From Sphaerochaeta associata (GTDB lineage: Bacteria > Spirochaetota > Spirochaetia > Sphaerochaetales > Sphaerochaetaceae): a stretch of DNA of 64,000 bases. The stretch covers positions 2,666,001 through 2,730,000 of the forward strand of contig NZ_CP094929.1 in the NCBI RefSeq assembly GCF_022869165.1, in the 5' to 3' direction. A program made the translations under genes and the position numbers. Numbering within the stretch: position 1 is the stretch's first letter; each line of letters starts with the position of its first letter. Below, piece after piece: positions 18,124 to 26,829 of this stretch. A model generated the notes under the pieces. The model saw only the letters and a list, made by a program, of their open reading frames with translations, did no database searches and was not told the origin of the DNA.

Positions 18124-20123
18124 ATCGAGGAGAAGAGCGAGGCGAAGCTACTTGCTTTGCGGTAGAATACTGGAGGGCGTAACAGAGGAGCTTCGATGCA
18201 GTGCCTGCCCCCATGGTACTCGACCTTGGTAAAGAGGTGCACCCACTCGTCATCAGGAAGCGTTACGACAACCGAATTGGCGCCGGCTTCCAAGACAGGA
18301 GCAACCAAGAGGTCCCGCCCCAAGAGGTAGGAATCCTTTACACTCATGAACGATTCCAGTTCATAGTGCAAGAAGATCGGTCTGATAACCGGAATTCCCT
18401 GGTCTGCGTTCTCGGCAACCAGATGCATCAGATAGGGCTTGAGCTGCACATGCACATCAGTCATCCGGGCAATTGCCTCGATGGTTTCCTGATCACTGTC
18501 AAACTGCCAGTTGTCCTTGGGTCGATTTCCCTCATGAGTGCGCATCAAGGGCGAGAAGGCTGCCTGTTCGGCCCACCGAATCAAGAGCTCCTTGCTGCGC
18601 TTCATGCCGTAGAGTGTGGTGTAGCCCCCGATGTCACTATGATTGAGGCCCATGCCGCTCATCGCAAGCGACAGGGTTGCCGTGAGGACTGAAGGAAGGC
18701 CGTCGTCCTCGGACCAATCCACATTCTGATCCCCCGCCCACATCATCGGGCATGAAGCAAGGCTCTGGACACATCCGGCACGCATGAAAAAGAGGATCTC
18801 ATCACTCTTGCCGCACTCCTCTATCGCAGCCTTGTTGACCTCGGCCCAGTAGCCCGGCCACCTGTTGTGCTCGAGCATGGCGTCTTTGCCCCCTGCGAGC
18901 ACCACATCGGTAGGAAGGTACTCTCCAAAGTCGGCCATCCAACCGGACAGGCCGAAGCCAATGAGCTCGCGCTTTATCACTTCCTTATACCAGGCAACCG
19001 CTTCAGGTTTGGTGAAATCCACAATGGCCGCATCGAACTCACCGAAGTCGACCAGGTAAACCGAACCATCCACCCGCTTTCCCAGCAAGTCCAGACGCAA
19101 GGCTTCCTCATAGAGCGGGTGATCGACAAGCACATAGGGGTTGATATACCCCAACACACGCACGCCTTCCTCTCTCAAACGTACAATTTCTCGATCCAAG
19201 CCCGGGTAGAGCTGCCGGTCCCACTGCCAGTTCCACCTCAGGCGCTTGCCGAAGCTGGTGTACTTCTCCCCTTCCCAATCCTGAAGCCACAGAGCGGCAA
19301 CCTTGACAGAAGCGTTCTGCATTTTCTCAAGCTTCTCCAAACATGTCTGGGTTCCACCTTGCATTCCCAGGATAATGCCGTCGTACACCCAGGAGGGAAG
19401 GTATTGCTGTCTTCCAAGCAAACGGGAGATGTCCTGAACCACTTCCAACAGGGTGGGCTTGACCGATATCACAATACCTGCCGGGACATCCCAGAACTCA
19501 AGCTGGTGACAGCCGGGATTGGAGAAATCAAAGTCGGCATACCCATAGGTATCGGCATGCACGAAGTAACGTCGGCTTGAGACGAAGGTGGGCTGCGGGT
19601 AGAAGGTGGTGTGATAGTCCCCTCCTGCACGGTCGAGGCGGTCGGCCGTCCGGGTGATTTCAGTCTGCTTGTTTCTGCCCACACCCTGTTCCTGCGTCCA
19701 AAGGGGGTAGTTTTTCCCCCTGAGGTTGAAGTGGGAGAACTGCTCCCCGCAACCCCATACACACTCTTGTTCAGTGGCGAAGAGTCGAAGGGCCAGCCGG
19801 TTATAGGGGGCAGGGAGAGGGGAACAGCGCAGGTGCAGACGCCCGTCGCGCTCGCTCAGCTCCAGGGAGAAGGACGTTTGCCCTGCAGAGAACGTAAGCG
19901 TTGAAACTCCCCTTCCTTCGCTGTACGACTCACTGAGCAGATAGGAACCAAGGGGCAACGTAGTTATCGTCTCATCCTCGATGAAGTAGTTGCCCCGATA
20001 CATGTCCACCGTCTCTTTCCCCTGCTTCAGGGTGATGAGTGGACAGCTGTCGCTGTGTTCGAGAATCTTGAGTTGGTTGTAGAAGACGGAGAGCCTGCCG
20101 TTCTGCTTGGAAAAGCTGATCAT
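18117..20123 (-). CDS. yihQ: Sulfoquinovosidase, GH31 family
   Basis: 668 residues, the size of E. coli YihQ. It should hydrolyse alpha-sulfoquinovosides such as sulfoquinovosyl glycerol to sulfoquinovose. The catalytic nucleophile is Asp398 in WMADFGEYLP and the acid/base is Asp465 in WAGDQNVDW. The residues that bind the sulfonate in E. coli YihQ (the QQRW set Q262, Q288, R301, W304, plus Y508) appear here as Q255, Q281, R294, W297 and Y501, all at a constant offset of seven, as are the two catalytic aspartates (405, 472). There is no signal peptide, so it acts in the cytosol on imported glycosides. It is the last gene of the leftward transport operon, starting two bases after the permease stop. 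Confidence 0.93.
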   Translation of the reverse strand: MISFSKQNGRLSVFYNQLKILEHSDSCPLITLKQGKETVDMYRGNYFIEDETITTLPLGSYLLSESYSEGRGVSTLTFSAGQTSFSLELSERDGRLHLRCSPLPAPYNRLALRLFATEQECVWGCGEQFSHFNLRGKNYPLWTQEQGVGRNKQTEITRTADRLDRAGGDYHTTFYPQPTFVSSRRYFVHADTYGYADFDFSNPGCHQLEFWDVPAGIVISVKPTLLEVVQDISRLLGRQQYLPSWVYDGIILGMQGGTQTCLEKLEKMQNASVKVAALWLQDWEGEKYTSFGKRLRWNWQWDRQLYPGLDREIVRLREEGVRVLGYINPYVLVDHPLYEEALRLDLLGKRVDGSVYLVDFGEFDAAIVDFTKPEAVAWYKEVIKRELIGFGLSGWMADFGEYLPTDVVLAGGKDAMLEHNRWPGYWAEVNKAAIEECGKSDEILFFMRAGCVQSLASCPMMWAGDQNVDWSEDDGLPSVLTATLSLAMSGMGLNHSDIGGYTTLYGMKRSKELLIRWAEQAAFSPLMRTHEGNRPKDNWQFDSDQETIEAIARMTDVHVQLKPYLMHLVAENADQGIPVIRPIFLHYELESFMSVKDSYLLGRDLLVAPVLEAGANSVVVTLPDDEWVHLFTKVEYHGGRHCIEAPLLRPPVFYRKASSFASLFSSIQ

Positions 20124-20125
20124 AC

Positions 20126-20968
20126 CTACCCCTTCACCCCACCGGCGGTCAAACCACCGATGATCTTGTCATGGAGAAACACGTAGCCTACGATGCTGGG
20201 AATTATGGTGATGATCACCGCTGCATACATGCTTGCATAGTCGGTGATGAACTGGCTGGTGAAGAACTTGATGCCGAGTTGAATGGTCCTCGATTCGATC
20301 GAGGAGGTAAGCAGCATGGCCATCAGAAACTCATTCCAGCTGTAGATGAAGCAGAAGGTTGCCGCGGTGACAAGGCCTGAACGTGAGAGCGGGAGGATGA
20401 TCACCGAGAATCGCTTGAAGAAGCCGCAGCCGTCGATGACACTCGCCTCCTCCAGCTCCCGGGGAATGGACTTCATGAAGGCGGTGACCAGAAAAATCGA
20501 GACTGGAATATTCACCGCAGTATAGACAAGCACCAGTGCAAGCAAGGTGTTGTACAACCCGCTCTTGGTGATGAAGGAGAAGTAGGGAACCATGAAGGAG
20601 ATGACGGGAACCAGGACTCCGGCGGTAAATACAGTATACAGCACATCGCGGCCTCGAAAGCGTTCACGGGAAAGAATGAAGGAAGCCATGGCGGTCACGA
20701 TGCTGTTGAGAATGACGGCGCTGGCTGCAACCACCACCGAATTGAGCAAGAGCCGTGGCAGGCTCGCCATGGCAAGGGCCTTGGCATAGTTGACCCACTG
20801 TAATTTCTCAGGCCAGCCGAAGGGGTTGGTCTGCAGCTCCAAATTCGTCCTCAGCGAGCTGACCAACAACCAGAGAAGGGGCAGCAGTGCTACGGCAAGC
20901 AGGGAAACCAGAAGAATCCACTTCAGGAGGTTGGCGATGATTTGAGCCGGTGCATAATAGTGTTTCAT
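20126..20968 (-). CDS. Carbohydrate ABC transporter permease (MalG type), likely for sulfoquinovosides
   Basis: About 280 residues with six membrane helices and the ATPase-coupling EAA loop EEASVIDGCGFFKRFSVIILPLS. Three ATG codons occur in tandem; the third (MKHYYAPAQ) has the best distance to AGGAG. It belongs to the CUT1 class, which uses a shared MsmX/MalK-type ATPase; no ATPase gene is present in this cluster, so one from elsewhere is probably borrowed. Position directly before the sulfoquinovosidase gene suggests that sulfoquinovose or its glycerol glycoside is the cargo. Confidence 0.88.
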   Translation of the reverse strand: MKHYYAPAQIIANLLKWILLVSLLAVALLPLLWLLVSSLRTNLELQTNPFGWPEKLQWVNYAKALAMASLPRLLLNSVVVAASAVILNSIVTAMASFILSRERFRGRDVLYTVFTAGVLVPVISFMVPYFSFITKSGLYNTLLALVLVYTAVNIPVSIFLVTAFMKSIPRELEEASVIDGCGFFKRFSVIILPLSRSGLVTAATFCFIYSWNEFLMAMLLTSSIESRTIQLGIKFFTSQFITDYASMYAAVIITIIPSIVGYVFLHDKIIGGLTAGGVKG

Positions 20969-20977
20969 CATCATCTC

Positions 20978-21871
20978 CTATTGCGCCATCTCGCTCATCG
21001 GATCCGAAGAGCCGAAGATCTTGCGAAGGACGGTGATCACCACCGTTCCCATCAGTATCAGAAATACCCCGGCAGTACTGGCCTCGCTGTACCGCAGTGC
21101 ATCCATTTTCAGATAGAGGTCGATTCCCATGGTGGTGGTGGCATACGCCGGGCCGCCGCCGGTCATCAGGAAGGTCGATTCAAAGTGACGCATGCCATAG
21201 GCCATGGCCAGCGTCATGGTAGTGATGAGGCTGCCCCGCAGCATCGGAAGAGTGATGTTCAATTCCTGCTGGAAGGTGCTTGCCCCGTCGATCTCGGCGG
21301 CTTCGTAGAGCGAGCGGGGAATATTCATTGCCGAGGCGAGCAGGATGATCATAAAATACCCGATATAGATGACAGTCTGGAAAATAACAGCAAAGAGAGC
21401 GGTATCGGGGTTGCCCAGCCAGTTTCTCTTCTCTGCACCAAACAAGGCACCCAGTATTGCATTCAAAGGACCCTCCACATTGTATATGGCTACCCAGACC
21501 ATCGCCAAGGCGACGGTGGAGATGACGTTGGGAAGGTAGTAAATGGTTCTCAATGAGCGCCAGAAGTGAGGCTTTCGCACCAGGATCATGGCAACCAGGC
21601 AGGCCAGGGGAACTTGGATGAACCCTTGTGAAAGAGCCCATATCACATTGTTTCCCAGAGCCTTGCGAAAGGTTGGATCGCCGAGCAGCTTGGTATAGTT
21701 GGCAAGACCGTTGAATTTCATCGACCCGATTCCTCTCCAACTGGTGAAACTCGTGTAGATGGTAAAGAGGAATGGATAGATGAAAAAGAAGAAAAACAAG
21801 ATGGAGACCGGCAGCAAGAACAAAACTCTCGCCCCCCAGACCCGACTTCGCTGTGTACCGACTGCTTGCAT
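20978..21871 (-). CDS. Carbohydrate ABC transporter permease (MalF type)
   Basis: 297 residues from the ATG giving MQAVGTQ, with GGAG upstream; a longer reading would extend into the substrate-binding protein gene. Six helices are apparent and the EAA loop reads YEAAEIDGASTFQQELNITLPML. It pairs with the MalG-type permease downstream. Family CUT1. Substrate is inferred from the neighbouring sulfoquinovosidase. Confidence 0.88.
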   Translation of the reverse strand: MQAVGTQRSRVWGARVLFLLPVSILFFFFFIYPFLFTIYTSFTSWRGIGSMKFNGLANYTKLLGDPTFRKALGNNVIWALSQGFIQVPLACLVAMILVRKPHFWRSLRTIYYLPNVISTVALAMVWVAIYNVEGPLNAILGALFGAEKRNWLGNPDTALFAVIFQTVIYIGYFMIILLASAMNIPRSLYEAAEIDGASTFQQELNITLPMLRGSLITTMTLAMAYGMRHFESTFLMTGGGPAYATTTMGIDLYLKMDALRYSEASTAGVFLILMGTVVITVLRKIFGSSDPMSEMAQ

Positions 21872-21935
21872 ATCGTGCTCCTGATTAGCTGCATGAAATG
21901 CCGCCGTCTCGCGACGGCAGCACGACAGGATGTTT

Positions 21936-23201
21936 CTAGCGTTCGATCTTGCGGTCGACCAGAGCGCAGAACTCTTCTGCACTGATGCGTCCGAGGGCAA
22001 GAGCTCCGAGCTGCTGGGCAAACTCCAGCGTTACTTCTGCACCAAGGGCTGCTTCGAGGTCGAAGGCTGTGGTCTTGGCTGCGTCGGCAACATCATAGAA
22101 TTGCTTCTGCAGGGCCTTGACCGGACGATAATCGGTCTTGATGGCGAACATGGCACCACTGGTCTCGGCAATCTTGGAGATGGAGGGTGCACTGGTCAGG
22201 AACTTGAGGAAGTCGACAATTGCTGCCTCGCGCGCCTTATCCTTTGAGGAGGCTGCACAGATGTTGGCCTGCAGACGGCTGATCATGAAGTCCTTGGTGG
22301 AACCTGCGGCAGGAAGACCTGCAATCTTGATGGAGTTGAAGAACGGAGTGGCGGCAAGGTCTGCACGGCCGGCATACCAAGGCCCGTTGGAGAAGACTGC
22401 GGTGCGACCGGCGAGGAAGTGACCGCCGCTTCCGCCTGCTCCCAGTCCGACTGCATCAGTGGTGGAGTATTCGACGATCATGCGCTTGGTCAGCTTGGCT
22501 GCCTCAACGAATGCAGGATCGGTAAAGCTCTTGTCCCATACATTGGTTCCACCCAAGGAGACGGCGAAATGGCTGAACCAGATCATGGAGGTCCAAGCAT
22601 TGGTATCGCCGGTCATCTGACTGGTCGGGGTGATTCCGGCGGCCTTCAGCTTGTCAAAGGCGGAGAACATGCCCTCAATGGTGGTCGGAAGCTCGGAAAT
22701 ACCGGCTTTCTTGAAGGCATCCATGTTGTACCAGATCGGCAGGATGGCAGTCTCCATCGGCAACGATTTAAGCATCCCGTCGACGGTGGACTGCTCGATC
22801 GAGCCGGCATCGAAGCTCTGCTTCCAAGGAGTATCCATGACCTTTGCAAAATCCATGAGCAGGTTGCTTTGGTAGAAGGTGGCGGTAGTCGGATTGAACT
22901 TGATCGTGAAGATGTCAGCCGGTGCCTGACCTGCAGCAAGGCTGGTTCTCACCTTCTGCTCGTAGGCGTTGTAGTCGGGCTGTGGTTCAACGACGACCTT
23001 GATTTTGCCGGCATTCTTGGCATTGTACTCAGCCACCAAGGCTTCAACGGCGGGGGCCTTGCTGTCGTTTCCGACCCAAATGCTTGCCCAGCGCAGCTCG
23101 ATCTCTTTGGCAGGCGCATTCTCAACCTGACCCTGGGCAACAAGCGGGAAGACCAGGCAGAGCATCAGCAGAAGGGCGATTAATCTCGATTTTTTCAACA
23201 T
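21936..23201 (-). CDS. ABC transporter solute-binding protein, candidate sulfoquinovoside receptor
   Basis: 421 residues with a Sec signal peptide (KKSRLIALLLMLCLVFPLVAQG) and no lipobox cysteine. The mature part is a family 1 sugar-binding protein (ELRWASIWVGNDSKAPAVEALVAEYNAKN, a conserved DIFTIKF, and WAGRADL-like hinge segments). A CUT1 binding protein (SmoF) is known to bind sulfoquinovosyl glycerol in Agrobacterium; this protein would have the same job but need not be an orthologue. AAAGGAG precedes the start, and a stem-loop lies just upstream. Confidence 0.85.
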   Translation of the reverse strand: MLKKSRLIALLLMLCLVFPLVAQGQVENAPAKEIELRWASIWVGNDSKAPAVEALVAEYNAKNAGKIKVVVEPQPDYNAYEQKVRTSLAAGQAPADIFTIKFNPTTATFYQSNLLMDFAKVMDTPWKQSFDAGSIEQSTVDGMLKSLPMETAILPIWYNMDAFKKAGISELPTTIEGMFSAFDKLKAAGITPTSQMTGDTNAWTSMIWFSHFAVSLGGTNVWDKSFTDPAFVEAAKLTKRMIVEYSTTDAVGLGAGGSGGHFLAGRTAVFSNGPWYAGRADLAATPFFNSIKIAGLPAAGSTKDFMISRLQANICAASSKDKAREAAIVDFLKFLTSAPSISKIAETSGAMFAIKTDYRPVKALQKQFYDVADAAKTTAFDLEAALGAEVTLEFAQQLGALALGRISAEEFCALVDRKIER

Positions 23202-23222
23202 AGCAATCTCCTTTGTATCCTA

Positions 23223-23243
23223 TTTTTGCCTTACAGGCAAAAA
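23223..23243 (-). other. Stem-loop between isomerase and binding-protein genes
   Basis: TTTTTGCCT (23223-23231) and AGGCAAAAA (23235-23243) form a perfect nine-base stem with a three-base loop, symmetric on both strands. It lies in the 77-base gap before the binding-protein gene. Such stems often stabilise or partly terminate transcripts so that the binding protein is made in excess. The start codon of the downstream gene is about 20 bases further on. Confidence 0.5.
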
Positions 23244-23278
23244 GTTTGTATGGTAATGGATGAAAAAGGCATATGAAT

Positions 23279-24595
23279 CTAGCAAATCACCTTCCAACCC
23301 TTGATCTTGGCAACCAATTCCAGGGCCCGGATATAGGTGCCGTACACCACCGATGAGTGATGGGCAAGACCGTTGTCCAGAACAAGGTTCAAGACATCTT
23401 TAACCGGCCTGTCGAACACCACTTTCATGTAGGTACCCTTGAGCAGCTTCTCCATCGGAATGGCCTTTGCCTTCTGCAGGAACATCCGATATCCACCACG
23501 GGCTGAATCGATGCGAAGCACTGAAAGCTCTCCGCTTTTAAGTACAAAGTCGGCGGTCACACCCTTGCCGCCGGCAAAGTAGGTGTCCAGACTGCGATTG
23601 CACACGCCGTCCCACAGGTTGCATGGGGCAACCCCGCAATGCCAAAACAGGGCGAAATCCTGTTCGAAATCAACTTGGGAGAAATCAAAAAGGAAAGGGG
23701 TTTCTGCTCCAAGGGCCTTGTGGGCGATCATCGAAAGGGCCCCGTCGATATCCCCTTCGCAGGCGAGTATCAGACCTTCGGACTGCAACAACGACATCGC
23801 TGCACAAGGAGAGACTCCGAAGTCCCGGGCGAACTCGGGCCAACAGCGGATGGCAAGGGCGGACAGGCCGTTTGCATGGTAGAATGCATCCAGCTTTGCA
23901 GATAGTCGGGAGACCTTGTCCAATTGGTATGCAGACAGTGTTGAGACATCAAAGGTGTCGGCAAGCTGCTTTCGCCTTCGTGAAACCTCTTCATCACGTA
24001 CCTCATAGTTGTGCACTTCACTCAGTTCATAGTGATCGACCAAGGCACCCGTCTGTCCGAACAGCAGGTTGTCCTGTACCCCGACATTGAAGAATCCGTC
24101 GGCCCGGTAGCCGATGATGCCGATCTTCGATCCTTTCATCGCCTTGATCACCCGCAGGGCATCGATCCAATCCTGATCTACGGTATTCTGGATGATGACC
24201 GTGTAGTCATCGAACCCGCTCTTATAGAGGTTTGAGGCATTGAGGTTCACTCCGCACACTGAATTAAGCCGGATCTTCCCCCCGTTGTACGGCAGCTCGG
24301 GAAGTCCCCACAAAAGGACGGGAACCGCAAGCTCGCGCTTGAGCATGAGAACCAGATGGCCCAGATGGAACGTACCGGAGATGCAGATCAGCCCATCGAC
24401 GTGCTCGCCGGCGAGCTTCTTGGCTGCTGCCAGCCCATCCTCCTGGCTGATCACCAGCTCATCAATGAAGCACCACTGGACCGCTTCGACGCTCTTCAAG
24501 TCTTCGCGAATCTTGGAATAGAGCTCCCCTGCTGCACCAAAGTCATAGGTTTTTCTGGCAAGGCACACGACTGCTATCTTGACGGGATGTTTCAC
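23279..24595 (-). CDS. L-fucose/arabinose isomerase-family protein, proposed sulfoquinovose isomerase
   Basis: 438 residues from a GTG preceded by AAGGAG. The fold family is evident from LLWGLPELPYNGGKIRLNSVCGVNL, RCWPEFARDFGVSPCAAMSLL, CEGDIDGALSMIAHKALG (metal-ligand Glu/Asp region) and the C-terminal HHSSVVYG. Family members interconvert aldoses and ketoses with a divalent metal. In this gene set the needed step is sulfoquinovose to 6-deoxy-6-sulfofructose; isomerases called SqvD do this in Firmicutes, and I believe they are of this family, but that recall should be checked. A real fucose or arabinose isomerase is less likely because no matching kinase or aldolase is present. It is the first gene of the leftward operon. 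Confidence 0.75.
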   Translation of the reverse strand: MKHPVKIAVVCLARKTYDFGAAGELYSKIREDLKSVEAVQWCFIDELVISQEDGLAAAKKLAGEHVDGLICISGTFHLGHLVLMLKRELAVPVLLWGLPELPYNGGKIRLNSVCGVNLNASNLYKSGFDDYTVIIQNTVDQDWIDALRVIKAMKGSKIGIIGYRADGFFNVGVQDNLLFGQTGALVDHYELSEVHNYEVRDEEVSRRRKQLADTFDVSTLSAYQLDKVSRLSAKLDAFYHANGLSALAIRCWPEFARDFGVSPCAAMSLLQSEGLILACEGDIDGALSMIAHKALGAETPFLFDFSQVDFEQDFALFWHCGVAPCNLWDGVCNRSLDTYFAGGKGVTADFVLKSGELSVLRIDSARGGYRMFLQKAKAIPMEKLLKGTYMKVVFDRPVKDVLNLVLDNGLAHHSSVVYGTYIRALELVAKIKGWKVIC

Positions 24596-24645
24596 GCTCT
24601 GCTCCTTATGGATGGAAGGGAGAAGGCCGAGCTTCACCCTATATA

Positions 24646-24690
24646 GTTACTTTCCATAAGTAAGTAAATACCACAATACTGTGTTCGTCA
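24646..24690 (-). promoter_or_regulatory. Promoter and palindromic operator of the leftward sulfoquinovose operon
   Basis: On the minus strand TTGACG (24685-24690) and TTTACT (24662-24667) are spaced by 17 bases. The palindrome TTACTT-N5-AAGTAA occupies 24646-24662, so it begins on the last base of the -10. The same palindrome with the same placement occurs before the rightward operon (25962-25978). Binding by the ROK regulator encoded between them would block both promoters. Confidence 0.7.
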
Positions 24691-24708
24691 ATGAAAACTT
24701 TCGTTTTT

Positions 24709-25872
24709 TTAGCGGAAGTACTCCTGCAACACCAAGTCGCTAGCTCCCTTTTGGGCGAGCAACGGATCGTAGGCGGTGGCGAAAATCCTCGGTTTCTCAC
24801 AGCAGAAGGCATCGGGTTCGCTCATCAGGTGCTCGACCTGCTCACAGAGGGCCTGCGCGACTGTCTCACAACATCCTACGAAGAGGAATGATTTTGGTGC
24901 CAGCAGGCGGGTGAGAACCTTCATCGCAATTACCAGATACCCTGCAGCCCGTTCAATGGTTCGCTTTGCTGCCGCATCGCCTTCTTGCAGCTTCTCATCG
25001 AGCCCCTCGAACAGGGCCAACCGCAGTTCCACCGAATTCGGGTCGAGGTCCTGCAGATACGCCTGCAGACAACCACGACTGCCGCAGCTGCAGCGCGGGC
25101 CGTCGCTGTCGATGGGAATGTGGCCGCACTCGATCGTCTGGTTTTGGCTGTTCACATAGATCTCATCGTCATGGACAAAAGCCCCGTTCACCCCGGTTCT
25201 CAGCAGGAAGGTAAACATGCTGCCGCTATGATCGAATCCCCCGTAGCGGTACTCGCTGAAGGCAAGCGCGCTGCAGTTGTTGTGAATCATCACCGCAAGG
25301 CCGAGCCGGCTCGACAGCTCGTCAACCAGTGCAATATCCTTCATGCCCTCGATACGGGGATAGTAGCGCACCCGCTGTTGGGCAAGGTCCACCTGGCCGG
25401 GGGCGGCAACCCCAACCCCGATGACCTTCTTTTTGGGGATGGACAGTTCGCCGAGTATCCGGTTGATCTCACCTACAATGAGGTCGATGACCTGGCTTGC
25501 CCCAACCGACTCGGCAAGCGGATGCATGACCGAATAGATACGCTCTCCTTGGAAGTCGAAGACACCAAGGGATAGGAAGGCGGTCCAGAATTCGAGGCCC
25601 ACCGTGTAGCGCGCATGCTTGGAAACCACATAGAGCACAGGTCGTCTGCCCTTCTTGGCCACCGTCTCCTCCCCGTTGCTTTGAGCGGGAACTATGAGGC
25701 CCTCCTCTTCAAGGGAGGAGAATATGCGAAAAATAGTAGGGGCTTTCAACCCGGTTTTTTGGACGACTTCCGATTGGCTGGTTCCCAGATTCTTGGAAGC
25801 GTGAATCAGCGAGAGCACCATATTCTGATTATGGACCCGCAAATCTGATGCCCTCAGTGGATTTCCTTGCAT
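24709..25872 (-). CDS. ROK-family (XylR/NagC-type) transcriptional repressor
   Basis: 387 residues. An N-terminal winged helix (NMVLSLIHASKNLGTSQSEVVQKTGLKAPTIFRI) precedes a ROK sugar-binding domain with VGVAAPGQVD, the ligand loop ECGHIPIDSDG and the zinc motif CSCGSRGCLQAY. ROK repressors of this type release DNA when a sugar binds. Encoded between the two arms of the sulfoquinovose gene set, it is the obvious regulator, with sulfoquinovose or an intermediate as inducer. Its operators are probably the two TTACTT-N5-AAGTAA sites. Its gene is divergent from the transketolase operon. Confidence 0.88.
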   Translation of the reverse strand: MQGNPLRASDLRVHNQNMVLSLIHASKNLGTSQSEVVQKTGLKAPTIFRIFSSLEEEGLIVPAQSNGEETVAKKGRRPVLYVVSKHARYTVGLEFWTAFLSLGVFDFQGERIYSVMHPLAESVGASQVIDLIVGEINRILGELSIPKKKVIGVGVAAPGQVDLAQQRVRYYPRIEGMKDIALVDELSSRLGLAVMIHNNCSALAFSEYRYGGFDHSGSMFTFLLRTGVNGAFVHDDEIYVNSQNQTIECGHIPIDSDGPRCSCGSRGCLQAYLQDLDPNSVELRLALFEGLDEKLQEGDAAAKRTIERAAGYLVIAMKVLTRLLAPKSFLFVGCCETVAQALCEQVEHLMSEPDAFCCEKPRIFATAYDPLLAQKGASDLVLQEYFR

Positions 25873-25933
25873 TGCACCCTCCCTTGTGGGACCAGTCTAA
25901 TCCCATCGATGAAAAAAATCCACAAGAAGTGAC

Positions 25934-25978
25934 TTTACAAGCTGGAAGGAATGGAATATATTTACTTTCACTAAGTAA
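25934..25978 (+). promoter_or_regulatory. Promoter and palindromic operator of the rightward sulfo-TK operon
   Basis: TTTACA (25934-25939) and TATATT (25957-25962) are spaced by 17 bases. The palindrome TTACTT-N5-AAGTAA spans 25962-25978, starting on the last -10 base exactly as in the leftward promoter. The two sites agree in TTACTTTC and TAAGTAA, differing only in the two central bases between these blocks. Confidence 0.72.
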
Positions 25979-25997
25979 CTAAAAGAGAGGTATCTTC

Positions 25998-26819
25998 ATG
26001 CTCACCTCGCAGGAACTGCAGCAACTCTCGGATTTTGCCAAGGAAATCCGCAAAAAAACCCTGTATGCCATTGGAAATCTCGGCGTCGGACACATCGGTG
26101 GCTCCCTCTCGATCGCCGACTTGTTGGCCCTGCTCTACGGCAAGGTGATGCGTATCGATCCCGACAATCCACAATGGGAGCAACGGGACTTGCTCGTATT
26201 GTCCAAGGGGCATGCAGGACCCGCCTTGTACGCAACCCTGGCGCTCAAGGGCTATTTCCCCTTATCCGAGCTGGACACCCTCAATGTGGGAGGAACCAAC
26301 CTGCCCAGTCACTGCGACCGGACCAAGACGCCGGGCATCGACATGACCACCGGCTCTCTCGGCCAAGGCCTGAGTGCTGCCTGCGGCCTTGCGTATGCAC
26401 GCAGAGTCGACGGCAATACGTGCCATGTCTATGCCATCATCGGTGACGGCGAATCACAGGAAGGACAGAACTGGGAAGCGGCGATGTTTGCTTCCCACTA
26501 CAAGCTCGACCACCTTATTACCTTTACCGACAACAACAAGATGCAGATCGACGGATTGACCGAGCAGATTATGGGACTGGGCGACCTTGAGGCGAAGTGG
26601 AACAGTTTCGGCTGGTTCACCCAGCGGGTCGACGGGCATGATCTGAAAGCGATGGATGAAGCCATCGAGCGAGCCAAGGCACAATCGGGCAAACCCTCGA
26701 TGATCATATTGGACACCATCAAGGGCAAAGGCGCTTCGTTCTGCGAGGGAAAGGTGACCAACCACAATATGAACTTCGATCTGCAAACCGCCAATGCGGC
26801 GATTGCCGAGCTGGGATAA
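25998..26819 (+). CDS. sqwG: Transketolase N-terminal subunit, proposed sulfofructose transketolase
   Basis: 273 residues, the thiamine-diphosphate-binding half of a split transketolase. It has IGGSLSIADLLALLYG, SKGHAGPALY, TGSLGQGLSAACGLAYA and the diphosphate motif GDGESQEGQNWEAAMFA ending in DNNKMQIDG. The C-terminal half follows at once. In the sulfo-TK pathway (SqwGH of a Clostridium) such an enzyme moves two-carbon units from sulfofructose and then from sulfoerythrulose to glyceraldehyde 3-phosphate, giving xylulose 5-phosphate, sulfoerythrose and sulfoacetaldehyde. A housekeeping transketolase is an alternative, but the partner genes argue against it. AGAGAGG precedes the ATG. Confidence 0.85.
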   Translation: MLTSQELQQLSDFAKEIRKKTLYAIGNLGVGHIGGSLSIADLLALLYGKVMRIDPDNPQWEQRDLLVLSKGHAGPALYATLALKGYFPLSELDTLNVGGTNLPSHCDRTKTPGIDMTTGSLGQGLSAACGLAYARRVDGNTCHVYAIIGDGESQEGQNWEAAMFASHYKLDHLITFTDNNKMQIDGLTEQIMGLGDLEAKWNSFGWFTQRVDGHDLKAMDEAIERAKAQSGKPSMIILDTIKGKGASFCEGKVTNHNMNFDLQTANAAIAELG

Positions 26820-26829
26820 GGAGGAAATG

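Noticed and set aside
23279-24595. True L-fucose or L-arabinose isomerase
   Set aside because: No fuculokinase, ribulokinase or cognate aldolase is present; context points to sulfoquinovose.
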